From the NCBI GenBank assembly GCA_964394085.1, contig CAYMWF010000093.1:1-18695 (forward strand): DNA of 18,695 bases, read 5' to 3'. Origin of the DNA: CAYMWF01 sp964394085 [NCBI: uncultured Gemmatimonadota bacterium] (lineage in GTDB: Bacteria; GCA-2686955; CAYMWF01). Below are positions 7,440-13,696 of the stretch, in pieces. Below the pieces are notes generated by a model, which was given only the letters and a program-made list of their open reading frames with translations, was not told the origin of the DNA and did no database searches. Positions within the stretch are counted from its first letter, which is position 1. Each line of letters opens with the position of its first letter. Made by a program: the position numbers and the translations under genes.

Positions 7440-8618
7440 TTGGCCGGATATGAAACAAGACCGAGAGCGGTGATAATAGGGCCTGTCTATCCCTTCCGCG
7501 GCGGGATTTCCCTTTTCCTGGGCCACGTCCACGAAGCGCTCGAGCCCTTTTTCGATCTTCGAACAATAAGCTTTCTCAAGTTATATCCCAGGTTCCTGTT
7601 CCCCGGCACCACGGAGCTGGACAGGTCCGAACGGGGATTGAAGGAGATCCGCGGCGCCCGTTTCATCCTCAGCTCGACGAACCCGTTCACCTGGTTCAAA
7701 GCCTGGCGGCTCATAGCGGGAATGAAACCGCGGCCCGATATCCTCATATTCAGCTGGTGGAACCCGTTTTTCGCTCTGCTTTATGCAACGGTCGCCAACC
7801 TGTCGAAGTTTTCGACCGGATGCCGGGTGCTCTATTTCTGCGAGAACCTGGTATCTCACGAGAGCCGGTTCGCAGACCGGATCCTCACCCGGATCGGACT
7901 CTCCCCGGTCGACCGGATCATAGTGCTTTCAAGGGATGTGGAAAGTGCGGTTGCGGAATTTGTACCGGACAAACCCGTCGGCCGCGCAGCTCTACCGGTA
8001 TATGACTGCTTCAAAACCGGTGAAAACATCACCAGGGTAGATGCCCGTCGTCGTCTCGGACTGCCTGAAAACGGCAAGATCCTGCTGTTCTTCGGATATA
8101 TCAGGAAATACAAGGGTCTCGATTACCTGCTGGATGCTTTCCCGGCAGCAGCGGCGAAGATTCCCGGCCTTGAGCTGCTCGTGGTCGGCGAATTCTACGA
8201 TCCGAGAAAGAAATACGATCAGAAGGTGGCTTCCCTGGGAATAACGAAAGCGGTAAGGATAATAGACCGTTACGTAGACAACGATGAAGTGGAAGTTTTC
8301 TTCAGGGCCGCGGACCTGGTCGTGCTTCCTTACGTTTCCGCCACCCAGAGCGGCATCATCCAGATCGCAAAGGCTTTCGGTGCGCCCGTTCTCTCCACGA
8401 AGGTCGGAGGACTTGCGGAGGAGGTTGAGAATGCCATCCTCGTGGAACCCGCCGACTCCGGCGCCCTCTCATCCGGCATCATCGAATACTTCGAGTCGGA
8501 GGGTTTACAGCTGCAGGAAGAGGCTGGGGAAGAAGCTGAATCCCGCATCGCCTCCCTGGTCCGGGCCGCGGTGACCGATGATCCGGATGAATTTTTCAGG
8601 AAGGGAAGAAAAGTATGA
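7440..8618 (+). CDS. GT4-family glycosyltransferase
   Basis: This 392-residue GT-B fold protein resembles family 4 retaining glycosyltransferases. The N-terminal domain carries the acceptor-side PFRGGIS loop (residues 18-24). The C-terminal domain has FFGYIRKYKGLDYLLDA (217-233), LLVVGEFYD and the segment LPYVSATQSGIIQIAKAFG (296-314). In typical GT4 enzymes this last segment carries the E-x7-E motif; here Q303 and K311 occupy the two Glu positions, a variant I have seen in this family. No signal peptide is present, so it acts in the cytosol, probably at the membrane. The start is TTG, with AGGGGG 4 nt upstream. It overlaps the next gene by 4 bp (ATGA), so the two are translationally coupled. 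Sugar donor and acceptor are unknown. Confidence 0.88.
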   Translation: MAGYETRPRAVIIGPVYPFRGGISLFLGHVHEALEPFFDLRTISFLKLYPRFLFPGTTELDRSERGLKEIRGARFILSSTNPFTWFKAWRLIAGMKPRPDILIFSWWNPFFALLYATVANLSKFSTGCRVLYFCENLVSHESRFADRILTRIGLSPVDRIIVLSRDVESAVAEFVPDKPVGRAALPVYDCFKTGENITRVDARRRLGLPENGKILLFFGYIRKYKGLDYLLDAFPAAAAKIPGLELLVVGEFYDPRKKYDQKVASLGITKAVRIIDRYVDNDEVEVFFRAADLVVLPYVSATQSGIIQIAKAFGAPVLSTKVGGLAEEVENAILVEPADSGALSSGIIEYFESEGLQLQEEAGEEAESRIASLVRAAVTDDPDEFFRKGRKV

Positions 8619-10090
8619 CGCCGGAAAAATGTAAATGCGGTTCCGGAAGACGAATTATAAAGGTTCCGGTGATTTTCCTTGTCCTGATCGGTCTCATGAT
8701 CCTGTGGACCGGTTGCGGCTCCCGGGAGTCAGGTTCCGGAAAAAACGGCGACGGTTCCCGCACGGAATCCGCGGCGGCGGGGAACGGGGCGCGAACGCGG
8801 CTTCTCGTGATCGGCCTCGACGGAGCGGACTGGCAGGTATTCGATAAACTGATCCGCGAAGGCAAGGCTCCCGCCATGGAAGCGCTGGTCAAGAAAGGGG
8901 TGAAGGGAGACCTGCGGGCCGAGCCGCCGCTTCAGTCGCCTCCGATATGGAACACCATCGCTACGGGAGTGAGCCGGGAAAAGCATGGAATTACGACATT
9001 CATGCAGGATCCGGGCAACGGAACGAAGGTGCCGGTCACCACGAGAATGCGCAAGAGGAAAGCGTTCTGGAATATCTTCACCGATTACGGCATCTCAACG
9101 GGTGTCGTGGCCTGGTGGCCCACATGGCCGGCCGAGCATATAAAAGGATACGTGGTCTCACAGCGGGCCTGGCCCGTCCGGTTCAGCCAGAACGGCGTCC
9201 CCTTCGGCGCAGTGAGAGACAGGAACCAGAAGCCCGTGATCCCGGAATTCTCCTACCGGACATGGCCCGAAGCCCTGTTCGAGCAGTTCCGGCCTTTCAT
9301 CGTCACCGAAGACATGGTTTCACTGCCCGAGATCCTGCGCTTCGTCGACTGGGACGAAGACCCGGCCCTGCTGAGCAGGAAGTTCGCTTCCAACCCCGAG
9401 CTCGGCCGTAAACTCTTCAACCTGGTCTGGGTTTATGCCCGTGACAAGACCTTTTACGAGGCCGGTCTCGAATTCCTGCGTAAATATCCGACCGAAGTCT
9501 TCGCCGTCTATTTCGAAGGAACGGACGTTGTCGGGCACTATTTCTGGCAGTACCGCCCGGAGGAGAAGTTCAACCTTCCCGAGGAGGAGCAGTCGCTCTT
9601 CGCTCCGATCGTAGATGAATACTATATTTATACGGACGGGCTGGTCGGTGATCTCGTGGATGCCGCCGGCGACGACGTGGACGTGGTGATCGTTTCGGAC
9701 CACGGGTTCGAAACCAAGTGGGATCTCAAGCCGCTCTGGGAGAAGGGGGAGAAGATCGATGTTGAAGGCGGGATGGGAGTGCCGTGGCACCATGCCGACA
9801 ACGGAGTCATCCTCGCGGCCGGGCCATCCTTCAGGGAGGGGGCTGAAATCGACGGTGCATCGATATATGATGTAACCCCGACCATCCTGCCCGTGATGAA
9901 TGTGCCCCTGGGTCGAGACATGGAAGGCGTACCCCTTACGGAGGCGTACAGGCCCGGCGCTGTTGAATTGACCTGGATCGATTCACACGAACGCCACGGC
10001 GGCGGAGCCCGAAAACCTCCCGCCGGCGAGGGTTCTCCCGTCGACGCCCGGTTCGAAGAGAAACTGAAATCCCTCGGATACATCGAATAA
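8615..10090 (+). CDS. Alkaline-phosphatase-superfamily phosphodiesterase, lipoprotein
   Basis: This 491-residue protein belongs to the type I phosphodiesterase / nucleotide pyrophosphatase branch. A hydrophobic segment (VPVIFLVLIGLMILWTGC) ends in a lipobox-like site at C34, followed by a Gly/Ser linker, so it is probably a lipid-anchored envelope protein. Two-metal-site residues are visible: D69 (GLDGADW), S108 in QSPPIWNTIATG at the nucleophile position (often Thr in relatives), D304 and H308 (EGTDVVGH), D362 and H363 (SDHG), and H392 or H393 (WHHADNG). The C-terminus LKSLGYIE is common in such secreted enzymes. It lies between a glycosyltransferase and a flippase gene, which suggests it cleaves or transfers a phosphodiester on an envelope glycan or lipid. 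The substrate is not determined. W at -3 of the lipobox is unusual. Confidence 0.85.
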   Translation: MTPEKCKCGSGRRIIKVPVIFLVLIGLMILWTGCGSRESGSGKNGDGSRTESAAAGNGARTRLLVIGLDGADWQVFDKLIREGKAPAMEALVKKGVKGDLRAEPPLQSPPIWNTIATGVSREKHGITTFMQDPGNGTKVPVTTRMRKRKAFWNIFTDYGISTGVVAWWPTWPAEHIKGYVVSQRAWPVRFSQNGVPFGAVRDRNQKPVIPEFSYRTWPEALFEQFRPFIVTEDMVSLPEILRFVDWDEDPALLSRKFASNPELGRKLFNLVWVYARDKTFYEAGLEFLRKYPTEVFAVYFEGTDVVGHYFWQYRPEEKFNLPEEEQSLFAPIVDEYYIYTDGLVGDLVDAAGDDVDVVIVSDHGFETKWDLKPLWEKGEKIDVEGGMGVPWHHADNGVILAAGPSFREGAEIDGASIYDVTPTILPVMNVPLGRDMEGVPLTEAYRPGAVELTWIDSHERHGGGARKPPAGEGSPVDARFEEKLKSLGYIE

Positions 10091-10101
10091 GCGCGGAGCC
10101 T

Positions 10102-11676
10102 ATGTCTGATAAAATCGGGTCAAAAATGGGCAAGGCCGCTTTCATCGTGATTGCCGGCGTCCTGACGAGCCGTGTAATAGGCTTTTTCAGGGAGTTCGTC
10201 ATCGCCCGCGCCATGGGAGCCGACAGCGAAACAGACATCTACTACGCCGCCTTCACCATTCCGGATTTTCTGAACTACCTGCTCGCCGGCGGCGCAATGA
10301 GCATCACCTTCATACCCATCTTCACCCGCCTGCTCGCCGAAGGCAGAGAAGAAGAAGGGTACCGGGTCTTCTCCACCGTTATCAATGCGATGAGTCTGGC
10401 CATGGTGATCCTGATAGCCCTTGGCGAGATTTTCGCGAGAGACCTGGTGCCGTTCGTCGCCCGCGGTTTCGACCCGTGGCAGAAAGAGCGGCTCGCTTAT
10501 TTCGTGAGGATAATCCTCCCCGCCCAGTATTGCTTCTACATCGGCGGCATCCTCATGGCCGTGCAATACGCGCGGGAGAAGTTTTTCGTGCCGGTCCTCG
10601 CGCCGATTATCTACAACGCGGGAATTATCGCGGGGGGGCTCATCCTGGGACCCAAGCTGCGCATGGCCGGTTTCTGCTACGGCGTCCTGGCAGGCGCCGC
10701 CGTGGGCCCGCTTCTTCTTCAGATCTGGGGCGCCCGGCGGGTAGGCGCCCGCTATTACCCGGTGATGGAGCTACGCCACCCGGCCTTTCGTGAGTTCCTT
10801 ATCCTGACGCTCCCTGTTATGCTCGGTTTTTCGCTGGTCCTCGTTGATGAGTGGATCATCAAATATTTTGCGTCGTACCTCGTCGCGGCTTCCATAAGCT
10901 GGCTCAATTTCGCGCGGATACTGATGCGGATACCGGTTGCGGTGGTGGGAAACGCCGTGGGAATGGCTGCTTACCCTTTTCTTGCAAGGCTGGCGGGGGA
11001 AGGCCGAAACCGTGAATGGGGAGAAAGCCTGCAGCGGTCCGTGCGCGGCGTGATTCTTCTCGTGGTGCCGCTGGCCGCCTGGATGCTCGTGCTGGCCGAT
11101 GATATTGCTGTATCGGCCTTCCTCAGCAGCAGGTTTACAATCGAGGACTGTCGAAAGACCGCTTCGATCCTCCGCTTTCTCGTTCCCGGCATTATCGCCT
11201 GGGGGCTGCAGGCTCTAATCGCCCGCGGATTCTATTCTCTTAAGAACACGTGGATACCGACGCTGGTGGGGAGCTGCGCTTCTCTGGCAGCCATTCCCCT
11301 GTACTGGCTGTTCCTGCAGTTCGGCGCCAGGTTCGATCTGCCCCAGGAAGGTCTGGCTCTGGCGTCTTCAGTGGCGATTCTTGTTTACCTGGCGGTTCTT
11401 TCTCTGCTCCTCGAAAGAAAAACAGGTTATCCGATCATGTCCGGAGCGTTCCGCGGCACGGGTTTCATCCTGATCCCGACGGTAGTGTCCACCGCCGGAG
11501 CCGGACTGCTCCGTTTAGCTCTCCAGCGGGATTTAATCAGCCCGGCCCTGGATCCGCTGCTGCGTTTGGCGGTCTGCGGTATCTTCGCCGTTCTTATCTT
11601 CGCCGGTTCCGCCAGAATCCTTGCTCCCGCCAGGTTCGCCCGTTTCATCCGCATGTTGACCCGTAAAGAAAACTGA
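10102..11676 (+). CDS. MurJ/MviN-family lipid-linked oligosaccharide flippase, divergent
   Basis: This 524-residue polytopic membrane protein of the MOP superfamily has the MurJ hallmarks SRVIGFFRE (23-31), TDIYYAAF (44-51) and AGGAMSITFIPIF (62-74). MurJ moves lipid II across the inner membrane. Compared with E. coli MurJ from memory (constant offset of 6 near the N-terminus), R24, R30 and D45 match R18, R24 and D39. However, N58 stands at R52, and in helix 8 'ARILMRIP' (271-278) replaces 'ADRLMEFP', so R270 becomes I273 and E273 becomes R276. The general fold is secure but the lipid II specificity is doubtful. The gene starts 11 bp after the phosphodiesterase gene, with GCGGAG before the ATG, in one operon with a glycosyltransferase. 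It may flip a different lipid-linked glycan. Confidence 0.88.
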   Translation: MSDKIGSKMGKAAFIVIAGVLTSRVIGFFREFVIARAMGADSETDIYYAAFTIPDFLNYLLAGGAMSITFIPIFTRLLAEGREEEGYRVFSTVINAMSLAMVILIALGEIFARDLVPFVARGFDPWQKERLAYFVRIILPAQYCFYIGGILMAVQYAREKFFVPVLAPIIYNAGIIAGGLILGPKLRMAGFCYGVLAGAAVGPLLLQIWGARRVGARYYPVMELRHPAFREFLILTLPVMLGFSLVLVDEWIIKYFASYLVAASISWLNFARILMRIPVAVVGNAVGMAAYPFLARLAGEGRNREWGESLQRSVRGVILLVVPLAAWMLVLADDIAVSAFLSSRFTIEDCRKTASILRFLVPGIIAWGLQALIARGFYSLKNTWIPTLVGSCASLAAIPLYWLFLQFGARFDLPQEGLALASSVAILVYLAVLSLLLERKTGYPIMSGAFRGTGFILIPTVVSTAGAGLLRLALQRDLISPALDPLLRLAVCGIFAVLIFAGSARILAPARFARFIRMLTRKEN

Positions 11677-11770
11677 GAACTCCGTGGGGCGGATGACTCC
11701 CCCGGGTTGATGAGATTCCATGCTGAACGGATCGACGACGGAAACTGATGCGTCTATATCTTGAGGAATT

Positions 11771-11787
11771 ACGCTATTCGCGTTTTT
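11771..11787 (+). terminator. Weak terminator-like hairpin between convergent genes
   Basis: ACGC-TATTC-GCGT followed directly by TTTTT lies in the 109-bp gap between the MurJ-like gene and the converging HAD gene. The 4-bp stem is short, so this is only a candidate. Confidence 0.25.
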
Positions 11788-12445
11788 ACCCCCGGAGATT
11801 GATGCCGAGTTCCTGAAACGAACGTCTCAACCCGTCGGCGTTATCGAAAAGTATGGCTCGAAGCCCGACTTCTTCGGCAGCCGTCACATACTCGGGTTTA
11901 TCGTCGATATAAACGATTGCCCGGGCCGTGGTGCCGATGCCCGATACGGCATGTTCGAAGATGCGCCGGTCCGGTTTTCTCATCCCGATCTCAAAGGAGA
12001 GGAAAAAACCGTCGAGGGTTTCGAGGAAGGGATAGATTTTTCGAAGGTAATCGAAATGAAGGACGTTCGTATTTGACAGAATATAAACAGGATAGCCGTT
12101 TTGTTTCAAGTTATGGATTAAGTCCGTTATCTTTTCGTTCAAGCTGAATATATTATTCCAGGCTTCAGTAAACTCTTCGTACGTCATATCGAGAGATAGA
12201 ATCTTTTTCAGCTCCCTGTAAAATTCCTTCGGGGACAGGAGACCTCGGTCAAAACGAGCTTCGAGTCCCGAGTCGAATATCCTCCTGAATATTTCACGGT
12301 CCGACAAAGGAGAAGCGCCGCCTATTTTTTCCGCAGCCAGGTTATGTGAAAACGGGAAAATTACGTTGCCCAGGTCGAAGAGAACAGCTTGAATCCCGCC
12401 ATTTTTCCCTGACGGGTCAATATATCGAAAATGATGACAGTTCAT
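11786..12445 (-). CDS. HAD-superfamily hydrolase (subfamily IA-like)
   Basis: This is a 219-residue soluble phosphatase-type HAD protein. Motif I is VLFDLGNVI with nucleophile D24; the second Asp of the usual DxD is Gly, as in the YihX sugar-phosphatase type. Motif II is S124 (ILSNTN), motif III K157 (RKPDRRIF) and motif IV D181-D182 (YIDDKPEY). The cap lies between motifs I and II (about 35-100). The ATG at 12445 is preferred over an in-frame TTG at 12454, though neither has a strong ribosome site. The 5' end overlaps the upstream lipoprotein gene by 29 bp, so translation is probably coupled. Parts of the gene are AT-rich: 12061-12180 is about 36% G+C by my count, clearly lower than the flippase gene beside it. 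The substrate is probably a small sugar phosphate, but that is not shown. Confidence 0.85.
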   Translation of the reverse strand: MNCHHFRYIDPSGKNGGIQAVLFDLGNVIFPFSHNLAAEKIGGASPLSDREIFRRIFDSGLEARFDRGLLSPKEFYRELKKILSLDMTYEEFTEAWNNIFSLNEKITDLIHNLKQNGYPVYILSNTNVLHFDYLRKIYPFLETLDGFFLSFEIGMRKPDRRIFEHAVSGIGTTARAIVYIDDKPEYVTAAEEVGLRAILFDNADGLRRSFQELGINLRG

Positions 12446-13451
12446 TGGTTTCAACTATCCGGATATCGCCGTCAATGGTGATAAAGGCCATTTTCAGCAG
12501 CCCGAGACCCGGCAGGAAGTAATAGTCGCCCTGCCGGCTGTAACCGGAGTTTTCTCCCTGTATAACGCCTTTCTGAGCAGACGGGAACCTATCCCAGAGT
12601 CCGGCGTCGATGATAGATCCCCGGGAGCCGGATGGGCCGGATGAACTCTGCGGCTCCTCCCGGTAACGGCGATAATGCACGCAGCCGTCGAAAGTCCCCG
12701 CGGGAACCGTGACGGTATTCGACACGGAAACGATTTCGATCATCTCATCGAACATCTCCGAATAGTATTCACCCGGCTCTTCAGGCGGATAGAGCCAGAC
12801 CAGGAGGGGAGCCGGAGGGACAATCTCGTTTCCGTAGTTCCATCCGCCCAGGTAACAAAAACCATTCTCGAAATTGATACTGTAATCGTAAATCGGTTCA
12901 CCCTCGAACACCCGTAAAAGGTAGGCGGTAGTGTCGAGAACAGGCGTAGTTCCACGGATTTCCATGACCCACGAGAATGAATCGACCAGGGTATCCGGAC
13001 CTGCGTGTTCTGTAAAAAGACCGTCATACTCCCAGCGGTTTCCCACCGCAAGGGGGATGAGCGACAGAGTATCCGTCACGATGCAGGTTGCGGGGAGAGA
13101 ATCCTCTTCTCCGGAAAGATCCGAAGCCCGGGCTTCGAACAGTTGCTGTTCACCGCGAGACAGCCCGGCCGCGGACCAGGTGACCGAGAAAGTATCCGAA
13201 CCGGCCCCTTCCGGATTCCAGGACGCCAGCACCCCGCCGTTCACCCGGATTTCCAGACTGTCGAGTCCGTCGAGCGCCTGCGCCGCCAGCAGGATTTCCT
13301 TGTCGCCGTAAATTTCCTGATAAGAAGAAAGGTTCCATGATAGAATGATGGGATCTTCCACCGGATCCGGGGAGGAGATGCATCCCGCGATAAAGACGAC
13401 GCACACCAGCAGAACCGCATGAAATACTCTTGTTTCAGGAGTTGATGTCAT
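12417..13451 (-). CDS. Secreted lipoprotein with Ig-like N-terminal part
   Basis: This 344-residue protein has a short hydrophobic signal (VFHAVLLVCVVFIAGC) and a good lipobox FIAGC with C24 as the lipid-modified residue. Residues about 33-125 look like an Ig-like beta-sandwich. The part from about 130 to 344 opens with PLAVGNRWEYDG and closes with YYFLPGLGLLKM, a pattern I recognise from uncharacterised envelope lipoproteins that carry 'VPAGTFDGCVHY'-type segments. No catalytic motif is evident. The ATG at 13451 lies only 7 nt after a strong -10 element (13459-13464), so the mRNA may be almost leaderless. No in-frame ATG, GTG or TTG further downstream would leave a full signal peptide. The 3' end overlaps the HAD gene. 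Confidence 0.75.
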   Translation of the reverse strand: MTSTPETRVFHAVLLVCVVFIAGCISSPDPVEDPIILSWNLSSYQEIYGDKEILLAAQALDGLDSLEIRVNGGVLASWNPEGAGSDTFSVTWSAAGLSRGEQQLFEARASDLSGEEDSLPATCIVTDTLSLIPLAVGNRWEYDGLFTEHAGPDTLVDSFSWVMEIRGTTPVLDTTAYLLRVFEGEPIYDYSINFENGFCYLGGWNYGNEIVPPAPLLVWLYPPEEPGEYYSEMFDEMIEIVSVSNTVTVPAGTFDGCVHYRRYREEPQSSSGPSGSRGSIIDAGLWDRFPSAQKGVIQGENSGYSRQGDYYFLPGLGLLKMAFITIDGDIRIVETNELSSFSIY

Positions 13452-13458
13452 GACATCG

Positions 13459-13486
13459 ATTTTACACCGGAATATCCTTCCGTCAA
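13459..13486 (-). promoter_or_regulatory. Promoter for the lipoprotein / HAD operon
   Basis: On the minus strand TTGACG (13486-13481), a 16-bp spacer and TAAAAT (13464-13459) match the sigma-70 consensus in 5 of 6 positions each. The -10 ends 7 nt before the ATG, which places the start site at or next to the start codon. Confidence 0.6.
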
Positions 13487-13584
13487 TCAGTATCGACTGG
13501 AATTCCGGATATCGCTGCGAATGGAAGCCCCGGCCTCAAAAACCTTTTCCGGTAAAGTGTAAAAAGGTAAAATCCCGCTTTAAA

Positions 13585-13612
13585 TTGTTCGATTAGTAAA
13601 TTATGATATAAT
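13585..13612 (+). promoter_or_regulatory. Extended -10 promoter for the beta-helix gene
   Basis: TGATATAAT at 13604-13612 is a perfect TATAAT with a TGn extension. TTGTTC at 13585-13590 is a weak -35 with a 16-bp spacer. Transcription would begin near 13619, so an upstream ATG at 13619 would sit at the +1 position. This supports translation from the ATG at 13697 and a leader of about 78 nt. Confidence 0.65.
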
Positions 13613-13634
13613 ACTAGAATGGACCGCCTTGATT

Positions 13635-13669
13635 TGTTCCGCGTTTTTCGAAGTTTCGAAGATGGAACA
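13635..13669 (+). other. Stem-loop in the leader of the beta-helix gene
   Basis: TGTTCC (13635-13640) pairs with GGAACA (13664-13669). Inside it, TTCGA (13647-13651) pairs with TCGAA (13656-13660) around an AGTT loop. The structure ends 13 nt before the GGGAG ribosome site at 13683. It could be a translation control element or, as DNA, an operator. Confidence 0.35.
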
Positions 13670-13696
13670 TGCGGGTGTAACCGGGAGACGCTTTTT

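Noticed and set aside
13619-13696. Longer start for the beta-helix gene at 13619
   Set aside because: The ATG falls at the predicted transcription start of the extended -10 promoter and would bury the signal peptide. The ATG at 13697 has a ribosome site and gives a normal signal peptide.
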